DNA from: Symbiodinium natans
Taxonomy: Eukaryota > Sar > Dinophyceae > Suessiales > Symbiodiniaceae
NCBI GenBank assembly: GCA_905221605.1
Contig: CAJNDS010002216.1
Coordinates: 84,001-144,000, forward strand
DNA length: 60,000 nt
Reading direction: 5' to 3'
Made by a program: the position numbers and the translations under genes. The notes below the pieces were generated by a model. It searched no databases. It saw only the letters and a program-made list of their open reading frames with translations, and had not been told where the DNA came from. This document shows, piece by piece, positions 48,190-58,430 of this stretch (within the stretch, counting starts at the first letter, position 1; each line of letters begins with the position of its first letter).

Positions 48190-49520
48190 CGAAATTAGGA
48201 TGCGACAACAAGTACAAGCAAAGCGCCCAGGTCTGGCCGGATTTGTCCTACGAGTTTGTGGAAGAGGCGCGTATGGGAACAGCCCATCGAACTCTCTTAT
48301 CTGTGTTTAGGGTTTAATTAGGGTTTGGGCTTAGCGTTTGGGGTTGAGTTTGTGTGATTTAGGGTTTGGGGATTGGGGGGGGGGGGGGGGCTGGGAGGGG
48401 TTGGGAGGGGTTGGGAGGGGTTGGGAAGGGTTGGGAGCTTCTGGGGATATAGGACTCAGTGCTTGGGGGGGATTCGCCCTAAGAAGCCCTGTATTGCACA
48501 GGGGGTTTGCGCAGCTCGAGGTTGAATTTCTGGGTTGGGGGGTTAGTTAGGGTTTAGGGTCTTACTAGTTACTAGGGTGTAGGGTTTGGGGTTCATAAGT
48601 TTAGGGGTCTGTTTTCCTTTTGGAGATGTTTGGCTAAGGCTTTAAGGGCCTTAAGGCTGAGGGGTTCCAGGGTCAGGGTTGAGATTTGTAGGTATGTAGA
48701 CCTGAATAAGGGGGGTTTCGGCCTTAGGAAGCCAAGGCTCTATTTCTACCCTTTAATCACCAACTATATGCTCGGGATTCGCAGAATACACGTTTATGGC
48801 GTAGGGTTCAGTTCAGGCAGGGTTTAGGCTCCAAACCCTAAACCCTAAACCTATTCCCCAAACCCTAAACCCTAAACCCTAAACCCCAAACCCTAAACCC
48901 CAAACCCTACTCTCCTCTCTCCTCTCTCCTCCTACATTCACACAGAGTCTTACGTTAGGTTTTGGGATCTGGTGCCCCGAAACCAAGGACCCTCAACGCT
49001 ATATAAACCCTAAACCCTAAACCCTAAACCCTGAACCCTCAACCCTAAACCCTAAATGGGCCTGTCGCTCGCCGTCGCGCTCGACATGGAGGCGGAGGAG
49101 AGCAGAAGCGAGGCAGCCTCTCTTGCTAGCCTCCGCTTTTGCAAGGATTTGGGTTTCGGGCTTGGGGTTTAGGGTGTAGGGTTTAGGGTTTAGGATTTAG
49201 GGTTTAGGGTTTAGGATTTAGGGTTTCGGGCTTGGGGTCTATGGTTTAGGGTCCGAGGTTGGAGGGTGACTTTGGTACCATGCATGCCATACCGAGCACT
49301 CTGGAAAAACCCTTAAATTCTAAAACCCCGAGCGGTGAGAGCGAAAAAACCGAAACCTTAACCCGCGGCCCTGATGCCTGAACCCTAAACCCTAAGCCCG
49401 AAAATGCCCGAAACCCTCAGGGGAAACTGTCAACCCACGACCAAAAACCCTGAACCCCCGCATTGAACCAGTGGGGACCCTGAGCACCATTCAAGCGATT
49501 TCATCTGACCCAGTAGGGGT
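48190..49520. other. Host filler with heptamer arrays, no gene
   Basis: A G18 run near 48377-48392 with GGGTTGGGAG repeats after it, CCCTAAA/CCCCAAA at 48833-48910, CTCTCCT repeats at 48911-48933, CCCTAAA at 49007-49055, TTTAGGG at 49165-49230. No supportable gene. Confidence 0.6.
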
Positions 49521-49526
49521 CTCGGA

Positions 49527-49641
49527 ACCCCAAACTGGGACCCTCCTTACCTACAGTTCTATGGGTTATACCTACTCATTAAGGGTAGCTACTACTGGGT
49601 AGCTACTACTAACCTGTATAAGGTAAAACAGAGTCCCAGGA
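49527..49641 (+). repeat. MITE-like family A copy
   Basis: Starts ACTGGGACCCTCCTTACCTA and ends AACAGAGTCCCAGGA. The GGGTAGCTACTACT block is duplicated in tandem. Confidence 0.8.
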
Positions 49642-50296
49642 AAAGCCAAAAGACATGCAGACGTTCCGTGACCCTTCTCATCTAGGCAACGGGGGGGACC
49701 ATGAGCCCTACACTTCCAACAGCCTAAACCCTAAGAGCCGCACCTCTCCCGCCGCATTCGGCGGAAGCGGGTGCAGCAGCAGCCTCGGAGCAGCGGCTGC
49801 GTCAAACAAAAACATCGCCCCTGCATGCACCTGGCGATACCTGGTGATATGAGAACTTGGGGGCGCTCAGGGGATCTAGGCATTTACGGTTTGGGCTTCC
49901 TCTTCGATCCTGAAAAGCCCTATAGGCCCTAAACCCCATGACGCGGGTACACTGCATGCCAAGGCCTCTTCCCCCGGGAGCCAGATCCCATAGTCCCCAT
50001 ACTCAACGCGTCTGTAAACGCAAGTGTTAGGAGTTTCTCCTCTTCCACCTCTGCAATCTTAGTTTAGGAGCTTCTCCTCTTCCTCCTCCTCGTAGTTTAG
50101 GACTGAGATTTTGGGTTCTGTGCTTGTAAACCCTAATCCCTAAGCCCGAAACCCCAAAAGGCTTCGAAGACCCTGTGCAATGCTGTGCAACAGTGAAGCC
50201 ATGTTCCTGTAGCCCCTAGTAGGCAAGCACGAGGCAAGCGCTGATGCCTGTGGCCAGCAGTGCCAAGAGAACCTCGTTCGCAGCTTTAGGGTGGGA

Positions 50297-50400
50297 TATG
50301 GAGATTTCCGAAATTAGGTGTACCTTACTAGGGTCCTTATTCTAAGGGGATCCTACTTTTGGGGGTCTATCTTCGGGGTCCCCCCTATTTTCGCAAACAT
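50297..50400. repeat. Dispersed element family C copy
   Basis: Matches 1815-1925 in order: TTCCGAAATTAGGTGTACCT, TAGGGTCCTTATTCTAAGGG, TTTTGGGGGTCTATCTTCGG and GGTCCCCCCTATTTTCG. Confidence 0.55.
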
Positions 50401-50536
50401 ACATATAAAGGTCGTCAAGCACCCAGAGGCCCAGGATGATAATGCTTAACCCGACAGCTCCAGTACCGTACCCTCGACTCCCGAACCGGATTCATGTGTT
50501 TCAGGGCGACCCTCGCTGTACGGGATAGGATCTGTA

Positions 50537-50613
50537 CCTGGGACTCTATGTTCCTACAGTTTAGTCGTAGCTACCCTTAATTCGTAGGCATAACCCATAC
50601 TACTGCAGGTAAA
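50537..50613 (-). repeat. MITE-like family A copy, reverse orientation
   Basis: ACCTGGGACTCTATGTTCCT to GCAGGTAAAGAGGGTCG, i.e. the family read backwards. The right end is damaged. Confidence 0.75.
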
Positions 50614-50741
50614 GAGGGTCGAAGGCAGTGACACTTCGCCTGTTTCGGCACCCCGGATTCCGGAAGATCCTTTGAGCAGGCAGCACGTGCGAGGCTGTGG
50701 CAACAAACCCCTAAACCCCAACACGCCCCAGAAAAACGACC

Positions 50742-50872
50742 GGGGACCCTCTTTACCTACAGCTTTATGGGTTATACCTACTATGTAAGGGCAGTTGCTA
50801 CTACATACCAAACTTGGGTGATACCTACTAACTAAGGGTAGCTACTGCGAAACTGCAGGTGCATCGAGTCCC
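50742..50872 (+). repeat. MITE-like family A copy with duplicated centre
   Basis: GGGGACCCTCTTTACCTACA to GGTGCATCGAGTCCCC. The TGGGTTATACCTACTA-type centre is present twice, about 50767 and 50815. Confidence 0.75.
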
Positions 50873-50875
50873 CTA

Positions 50876-51585
50876 AGCCCTAAACCCGAAACCCTAAACC
50901 CTAGACCCTAAACCCTAGACCCTAGACCCTAAACCCTAAACCCTAAACCCTAAATACTCAACTCTAGGTAAATCGAGTCCTAAGGAGATCCAAAGAAGAT
51001 CGAGGAGCCACAGCGGCGGTCGCCAATACCCAGAAAGGAAGGGCTCGATGGCCCTTGTCCTGCGTGGGGTTCTGGGGTTCTTAAGGGAGGGTTTAGGGTT
51101 TAGGGTTTAGGGTTTAGGGTTTAGGGTTTAGGGTTTAGGGTTTAGGGTTTTGGGGTTTTGGGGTTTAGGGTTCTTAAGGGAGGGGGGCTCAAGGGAGGAA
51201 TGTAACTCAAGGTCTCCTAATGCTCCCCAAGGTTCCTTAAGGCTCCCTAGGTGCCTGCCCCCCTTGAACCCCCTTCCGTAATCAAACCCTAAACCCTAAA
51301 CCCTAAACCCTTGACCCTAAACCCTAAACCACTAAACCCCCAAACCCCCCTTGAACCCCCTCCTTTAAGAACCCTACAAGAGTTACAAGAGGTTGTCGGC
51401 TTCCGATGTGGTGGGGTGGGGGGGGAGAAGGGCTCAGGCTCTGGAGGGCTGATTTCGTCGCACCGAGAGCAAAGAGGGTGTCAGGGTTTAGGGCTCGAAG
51501 CGCAACACATGGGGGTTTAGGGTTTTAGGGTTTAGGGTTTAAGGTTTAGGGTTTAGGGTTTAGGGTTTAGGGTTTAGGGTAGGGG
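50876..51585. repeat. Heptamer array cluster
   Basis: CCCTAAA with CCCTAGA variants at 50876-50960, TTTAGGG at 51090-51175, CCCTAAA at 51285-51335, TTTAGGG at 51512-51582 followed by a G15 run. Orientation alternates. No gene. Confidence 0.85.
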
Positions 51586-51958
51586 GGGGGGGGGGTATGG
51601 GGCTCGGGAATCAAAACCAAGCTTCAGACGTTACAGCAGCACCGGCAGGACAGACAGTGAAGAGGCACGAAGATGGGACAAGAAGAGCTGGCAAAAAAAA
51701 GGAGTGCGACATCACCCAAAGAATGCCTGGACTGGCCTATACAGGCACCTGAACCCTAAATCCCTACACCCTAGTTAAACCCTAAAAGCCCTAAACCCTA
51801 AACCCTAGACCTTTTATAAACCCCAGAATTATAAAAACCCTAAGCCCTAAACACACTCGGTGCCGGAGGGTCCCCGTCGATGTCCGGCAAGTTGGAATCG
51901 CAATCCGCCTTTGCTATGGCCTGGCGTGGGTGTTTCGGGCTTCAAGGGCTTAGGCATT

Positions 51959-52050
51959 ACCTGGGACCCTCTTTACCTACAGTTTTCCCGGCTGTACCTG
52001 CGAATTCAGGGTAGATACTGCTAAACTGTAGGTAAATGGAGTCCCAGGTC
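51959..52050 (+). repeat. MITE-like family A copy
   Basis: ACCTGGGACCCTCTTTACCT to AAATGGAGTCCCAGGT, with complementary ends. Confidence 0.85.
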
Positions 52051-52434
52051 GAGTATCGTGGTTTAAGGGCTTACGGATTAAGGGCATAATATAGGGGTCC
52101 AGGTGTTTAGGGTGCAAGGGTTGGGGCTTTTGGGGTTTTAGGATAGAAGGGCTTGGGGGCTCTTTTCCTATTTGCAACACAGCATCCATCAGATTGCAAT
52201 CGCATCCAACCCAAACCGTGACGCCCCGACTCCTGGGGTGTCTGGTGCTCTGTGGCTTCAACATGCTTAGCGCTGTGCCACAACGGGCACTCACGGGAAC
52301 ATCAACCAAAGGCAGCAGCCCATTCAAGTCCCACACGTTAAGCTGTGCCGTAAGCCGTATCACCGATGTGAGCATCACCTAAATACTAAAACCCAGAACC
52401 CATTCGATGGACGGTCTACCCCCACCTAAACCCT

Positions 52435-52526
52435 ACCTGGGACCCTCTTTACCTACAGTTGTTTGAGTTATACCTACTAAGTAAGGGTAGAGACTACTAA
52501 ACTGTAGGTAAATAGAGTCTCAGGTA
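52435..52526 (+). repeat. MITE-like family A copy, best preserved
   Basis: ACCTGGGACCCTCTTTACCT at the left end and GTAGGTAAATAGAGTCTCAGGT at the right end, about 92 bp. 385 bp from the preceding copy. Confidence 0.85.
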
Positions 52527-55015
52527 CACCCTGAACCTTTAACCTCGGCCTCCATATATCTCCCCTGCAGTGCCGCCAGGGCCTGGCAAAGACGGGAGGC
52601 CGGGGGTGTAGGGGTTTAGGGTTTAGGGTTTAGGGTTTAGGGTTTGGGGTTTAGGGTTTAGGGTTGGTTCATCGGCTTTGGGCCTTACGGTTAAGGGTTC
52701 ATGGGGTTCTAGGACTGAGATTTTCGAGCTCCGGATAGCTTTGCGGTTGTGCCTTTAGGTAATATTACCCTACTCAGGATGGCATGTACGGTTTCAGGTT
52801 CCGGCTTTGCATCAGGTTTACCGGTTTTGAGGTGAACACCCAGACCCTAAACCCTAAACCCGAAACCCTCAAGGCTCCATGGGCCTTGCCAGCCCCAGGC
52901 CCTGCAGGCCCCGGAAGCCCACGCCTGTCAGCCCTAAACTCCATAAAGGCCAAATCCCAGCCCTAAACCCTAAACCCTAAACCCCAAACCCTAAACCCCA
53001 AACCCTAAACCCCAAACCCTGAACCCTAGCCCTCAGCCCTCAACCCTAGTCCCCACCTGCCCCTGGCTCTGCACCGCCAGCGCATCCTTCGCGCGACCGC
53101 CTGCGAAGGTGGCATTCTCAGCCTGAGCAGGGTCTTAGGCTAAGTTTGTGTTTAGGGTTTAGGGTTTAGGGTTTAGGGCTTAGGGCTTAGGGCTTGGGGT
53201 TTGGGGTTTGGGGTTTGGGGTTTAGGGTTTAGTTTAGGGCTTAGGGCTTAGGGCACCCTTCTTGTGGGTTGGTTGCTTATTGAGGGACCCCAGAACCCCA
53301 CATAAAGACTATTCCTGGATATCATCCTCTTTTACCCAAGAAGGGAAAAATAAGATACATCAAGGCCCGCCCAGTCGGAGTTCGGGGTTTAGGATATGAA
53401 GGTTTTAGGGATTTGGGGCTTTTGAGTTTGCTCAGGGTTTGTAGGTTTAGGGCTTAGGATATAGGTTTCAAGGGTTTGGGTGGGTTTTTTTTTCGAGCTT
53501 CCAAGGCTTGGGGGTAGACAATTTCTAGAGGCATGGTAAACTTATCTGGCTCCCGGTACTCCCTGATGCCTCAGACACCTGTCCGGGGTCCAACATCATC
53601 TGGAACTTACCGCCAAACCCTAAACCCTAAACCCTAAACCCCAAACCAAAAGCCCTAAGCCCTAAGCCCTAAACCCTATACCGAAACCCTAAACCGCAAA
53701 CCTGCAACCCCAAGAGTCAGCACGGCACCTCGGTGGCGTTGTGCTGCACTAGCTCGAACAGGGAGAGCACCTTGTGGCCGGGTTTCCAATGATCCTTACG
53801 CCACAACATGCGGCGCCAAAACAACTGGTGGCCTGAAGGGGTTTAGGCTTGAGGGTTTAGAATTTAGGGTTTAGGGTTTAGGGTTTAAAGATTAGGGTTT
53901 AGGGTTTCAGGGGAGGGCGCAGAGTTCTAGGGCCTGTACCTACTCCCTCTTAAGTAGGGTGAAGAACCCAAAGTAGCCCCAGGTCCTCCCAATCTACAGC
54001 GGCAGTCCATAGCCTGGGTTCGGCTCAACTCTCCCGTGCACAAACTCTAGAAACTTCAAACCTTTGGAGAACTTCGTGGGGCCTACAGACCTCTGTACAG
54101 TTTGTAGGGCTATGCTTGAGGGGTGTAGCTTTACGCCGAGAGAGAGCCCTTAAGACCTGCATCTGTCGCGACAACCTGCACCCACATCCTCGCATCCCTT
54201 GAACCCTACATAGGGGGTTTTCAGGGTTACAGGCTTTGCAGGCTTTACAGGGTTTACTGGATTTACAGGGTTTAGAGGGTTTATGGAGCTTGGCGGTTAA
54301 CGGGTTTACACTAGAGCCCTTACAAGCCTGAGCACCAAATTCCTCCATCCCAAACTCCCCGTCGGGGAAGCCTCTCCTGCTTGATCCTGGAAGGACCCTT
54401 CCGGCCAGGCAGAGACGTTGAGCACCTCCAGGGAATAGGGCTTGGAGCTCAATAGGGCTGTTAGGAACTCTGCTTTTTGGGTTGTGCTTTGTTTGAGGCT
54501 TTTGCTTTCGTAGGCCGTTTGGGTTTTATTGGTATCGCTCTTTAGGTTTTTAGGGCGCCTCAGCCTTTATGGCTGAGGGCTTAGTAGGGATGGGGCTTCA
54601 GGGTTGGTGTAGGGTTTAGAGCAGGTTCAGCAGTTTCTACATGGTCTTACCATGCCAGGCCCAAGCACAAGGCTTCAGACAGATTCGGCCCTTGGGTTTA
54701 GGGCTTTTAGTTTCTCGGTTCCCCAGTCGCCCAAGAATAAGGGGGGCTCGCCCGCAAGTGTAGCGCACGGCCTGGGGCATAGCAGAGGAAAGCGGGTGCG
54801 CCCTGTTGTTTGTTTGAACGAGTGTTCCTGAACCTTGAATAGTATTGAAATCAAACGGATAATGGTAACAGGAAGAACGATGATCAGTAAAAAGGATAAG
54901 AATGCTGAGAACAACGGTGGTAATGATACTGAGAATGATGACCTTAGGGGATAAATATGCCATGAAAAGCACAAGATAGTTACAAAGCCCAACAACGCCG
55001 ACATGCGCCCGTCAT
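52527..55015. other. Host filler with heptamer arrays, no assignable gene
   Basis: TTTAGGG at 52613-52668, CCCTAAA/CCCCAAA at 52963-53030, TTTAGGG/TTTGGGG/CTTAGGG at 53150-53252, CCCTAAA at 53613-53650, TTTAGGG at 53860-53910. At 54780-55000 the minus strand has two overlapping frames, one hydrophobic (SALLGFVTILCFSWHIYPL and on). This could encode a membrane peptide, but two phases being open makes it doubtful. Confidence 0.5.
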
Positions 55016-55020
55016 TTTGG

Positions 55021-55095
55021 TCAACCCTAAAGCCTAAAGCCTAAAGCCTAAAGCCTAAAGCCTAAAGCCTAAAGCCTAAAGCCTAAAGACTAAAC
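55021..55095 (-). repeat. Homogeneous CCTAAAG variant array
   Basis: Nine to ten consecutive AAAGCCT heptamers (AGGCTTT on the other strand), one base different from the telomere-type unit throughout, ending in AAAGACT. Confidence 0.9.
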
Positions 55096-56620
55096 CTACC
55101 CCCCCACAAACCCAACCCCAACCCCTCCCCCCCTGGGGTCAGAATGCAGAATTCTACGGTTTTGAGGATCAAGGATGCGAACCCCATACGGGGCCCTCGA
55201 AGTGCCTGTTGGCGTGATTGCAGAAGCAATGACAAAGAAAAAAAACCGTCATAATTTAGCAATAAACGAACCGTAATGACAATATTCGCAACAGTCGCTA
55301 GCCCCCAAAAGCCTATAACCCCTAAGTGGTATAGGGGCCATGATTTGTGGGTTCCAGAAACTCAATCCCTTGATCCTAAGCAAATAGCCTTAAAGCCTCA
55401 ACATGAAACAGCACTGGGGACTACGGTTTAGGGTCTATAGAGGTGTTCAGGGCTCCATGGCCCCCCACCCCCCCCCCCCCCCCCCCTGAAACCCGGACCG
55501 TCCCAGGCACCTTTGGCAAGTCCAGAGCAGCAAAACCGCGCTGCCATGAAGGCACCGATGTGGAGAAGACTTGCCGCAGGCCCTGGAAAGCAAGGTGAGG
55601 GTTCTTTTGGACCTTTTGAACATCTTCTTCTTGTGAACCTTAAACACTGAAACCTTACACTCTAAAGTCTAGTGGAATTCCCGAACTCTAAACCCTGAAG
55701 CCTGAACTTGAGCTGTAGATTGAGGCTTCAGTGTCCTCACGGGCCAGCCCACTCAAGGTCAAGGGGTTCAGCTGCTGAAGACAAGATTCCCACGTTACCC
55801 AGAAAATAAATGGGTTCAGTGTTGGGGTTGGAAGTTTAAGGATTAGTAGAGTGAAAGAGGCAAAACCAAGTACAAGGTAAGCACCCTTCGTGTGGATGCT
55901 AGCAAGACACTTGGGGATTGTGTTAAATGCCCTGAGCTACAAGGAGTGTATGACTGTAAACCGCACAAGGATTTAAGGTTCGCGATTTGGGCGCCTAAGC
56001 CCCAAACCCTAAACGGTAACCCTAAACCCTAAACTTGAAACCCTGAACCCTAAACGCTAAAGAAGACAAGCTCGCCACATCGCACCTTGGGTTGCGGGGC
56101 CAGAGAGAGCACCCATCCGATGGTCGCAGAGGAATTCCTGGTGCAGCAAACAGGCTTAGGGTTTAAGGTTTAGGGTCTTAAGCTCTATCCTTCTATGCCT
56201 AAACCCGAAGACCTAAGCCTAAACCCTAATTCACCCTTATGTAAACCTAAACTCCGAGCTGTCTTTGCAGCAGCTGTTCACGAAAGACTCTCGCTGTGCT
56301 GCTTGGAAACGTCTGCCTCCAGCCCGGAACTTTAGATAAACACGCTGGAATCTCCAAACGCCAAAATAATCGAGAACCCCCGGCTCATAACTTGCGTTTA
56401 CAAAACGAGAGAAACATAACTTCGTCATTGTGGGCTCGAGCCCTCAGCAAATTTCAGTGTGAAGGTGCCGTCAAGGAGCAACGTGCAAGATCTTTGTGCC
56501 GCTGCGTGTAACTCCACGCCATGAAGCGTTAAATCATATCCCCCAAGCCCAACCCTGGGGAAAATAAACCCTGAAGACCTAAACCCACAGTGTAATGCGC
56601 TGCAGAGATGGATGACATTA
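55096..56620. other. Host filler, no gene
   Basis: C18 run at about 55467-55486, degenerate CCCTAAA at 55998-56060, otherwise unique-looking DNA. Short frames near 56240-56510 show no recognisable domain. Confidence 0.5.
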
Positions 56621-56635
56621 ATGTCTGCAGCCTCA

Positions 56636-58096
56636 TTACCGAGGACTGCGCATGTCTCTTCGGATTGCAATGGGGTTGCCGTCAATAGGGACCGGCTCAG
56701 CTGCTGACAGACCTGGTGAGTAATGGTAGTGACCGGAGTCAGCGTCTTTGTGCAAGGTGCGAATGTGGTCAATGTAGGCATGTAGTTCATGATTCTCTCG
56801 CCGCGCATTTAGCACTTCGTGCTCGAACTTCTGCCTCTCAACATCCGCCCAGATGGATTTGGCAAGCGACTCATGTCCTTTCATTGCAGCACGCTTGGCC
56901 AGCCTTTGGGCGGAAGCGATCGCCGTGGCCCTCTGCACGCCGGCGCTATCCAAACGCCTTCCGAACGACTGGTTCCCCACCATGCCAGCCATCTTTGAAC
57001 GCACTTCGTCTGCATTCTCCGAGGTGAGGCTCAGGGCAAATTTGGCTTGAGCTGCTTTGCGGAGCATTCCAGCATCCAGCATCTTTTGAAGTATCGACTT
57101 GCACGTTGACATCGTCCACGCTGCCAGTGTAAACTGCCGGGACTGTGATGCCTGATAGATGTGCGGCTTGCAACCAATCTCACTGACCAAGAAAGTCTGT
57201 AAGCACTCAAGCACCGTAAAGTACTTTTGACTAATTCGCAAAGCAAGTTGCGCCGACTTTGCTCTTTGCTCAACGTAGCCCTCTGCATCAAAGAAACCGG
57301 CAAAGTAAGCCCAAGTGCATGCCCTTGCGATACCAGATTCGCTGCGCTTTAGTAAACCGAGCTTTTGCGAACAGTCCGCCCTGGCAGCATTTTCAGCAGG
57401 CCACTCAGCAACAATTTCGAGCTGTCTTCTTTTCACAATAGCATATGGTGCTAGAACGCTCGCCGCATGCCGTGCACTGCTTCCTTGAAGCCTCCACACC
57501 AAGCTGGGCTTTCGAAGGCCAACTCCGTCGCGTTCGCGGTATATGCTTCCGCCGAGAGCTCCTTGGAAGTGCTTCAAAACTCCGACTCCGTCTATAGACT
57601 GGCTGATCCTCAAACGGCATCTGCCGGCTGATGCATCCACGCATCCATCGCCGTCAAAAAAGCCTGCCAAGTATTCGAGCTCTTGCGTGGCCAGCCTTGA
57701 AAAGTCTAACCTGGCGCCCGAATGTCCTGACTGCAGGGGCAACGGGAAGTTTTGTCCATTCAACCTGAAAGAAGTCAGCGGCGGCCAACGGAGCCTAGCA
57801 AGCTTGGCGCGCAGTTCTTGGTTTTTCTGCTGCAGGACCTTGAGTGACTCGTCCGCAAGTGCAAGGTAATGAACGGCCTTCTTCCCATCGGCTGAGTGCC
57901 CAGACATCAGCCTGTCTGCCTTCTGAAAAGCTTTCAAGGCCAGTGAGGGGACAGGCAACGCTTTGCGCCAGCATCGATGGATCCGCGTGACAGTGAAGAC
58001 ATACATCTGCGAGAAGCAAAAGCGAGGACACGGATCTTGTCTACGCATGAGGATGTTTCTTGTCTTCCTGCCTGTGGTGTCCACACTCTCCCACAA
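56636..58096 (-). CDS. Nuclear LAGLIDADG-family protein, two motifs in one chain
   Basis: 486 residues. Two LAGLIDADG-type helices are visible: LAGFFDGDG at 143-151 and FAGFFDAEG at 265-273. Each is followed by the expected beta-rich half (CRLRISQSIDGVGVLKHFQ and ALRISQKYFTVLECLQTF). The acidic catalytic position is kept in both (D150, E272), so metal-dependent cleavage is possible. An N-terminal extension of about 135 residues and a C-terminal helical, Arg/Lys/Glu-rich region of about 120 residues flank the core, unlike the compact intron-borne enzymes. There is no intron or intein around it. The start at 58096 is the most upstream ATG; later Met residues (31, 64) are possible. Function may be homing nuclease or a domesticated DNA-binding protein. 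Confidence 0.82.
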   Translation of the reverse strand: MWESVDTTGRKTRNILMRRQDPCPRFCFSQMYVFTVTRIHRCWRKALPVPSLALKAFQKADRLMSGHSADGKKAVHYLALADESLKVLQQKNQELRAKLARLRWPPLTSFRLNGQNFPLPLQSGHSGARLDFSRLATQELEYLAGFFDGDGCVDASAGRCRLRISQSIDGVGVLKHFQGALGGSIYRERDGVGLRKPSLVWRLQGSSARHAASVLAPYAIVKRRQLEIVAEWPAENAARADCSQKLGLLKRSESGIARACTWAYFAGFFDAEGYVEQRAKSAQLALRISQKYFTVLECLQTFLVSEIGCKPHIYQASQSRQFTLAAWTMSTCKSILQKMLDAGMLRKAAQAKFALSLTSENADEVRSKMAGMVGNQSFGRRLDSAGVQRATAIASAQRLAKRAAMKGHESLAKSIWADVERQKFEHEVLNARRENHELHAYIDHIRTLHKDADSGHYHYSPGLSAAEPVPIDGNPIAIRRDMRSPR

Positions 58097-58099
58097 AAA

Positions 58100-58430
58100 G
58101 CCCTAAAACCTCATAAACCCTAAACCCCAAAACCCTAAACCATTCGCGGGTCCCTTTTTTATTTGTCGCATCCGAATCCCTGCTCGTGTCTTATAACCGC
58201 AAGAAGAAGGATAACAAGTCAAATCCACTGCAACAAGTGTCATGTATCTAACTTTCCGGTTGAAAAGTGTGGAGATCCACACTCTCACTCTGGCTTCACA
58301 GCTTGTGTTGGGTCTCTGGTGCAACACCCCAGGGCTTCATGAACCCTAATCAGCCCCCTAAACCCTAAACCCTATAGGGGTTTGTACGTAGGACCTTTCT
58401 GCTCTATTTGGCTTTGCTCTCTGCCTGACT
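58100..58430. other. Spacer between LAGLIDADG gene and satellite
   Basis: Two short CCCTAAA remnants (about 58108-58142 and 58340-58375). A CTCCACAC...GTGTGGAGATCCACAC symmetry is present (58078-58090 and 58266-58283). No gene. Confidence 0.5.

Noticed and set aside
54637-55004. Hydrophobic minus-strand frame
   Set aside because: Two overlapping phases are open, there is no transcript or domain evidence, and it may only be a purine-rich strand effect.
56425-56808. 127-codon frame overlapping the end of the LAGLIDADG gene
   Set aside because: Wrong phase to the recognisable protein and no domain.
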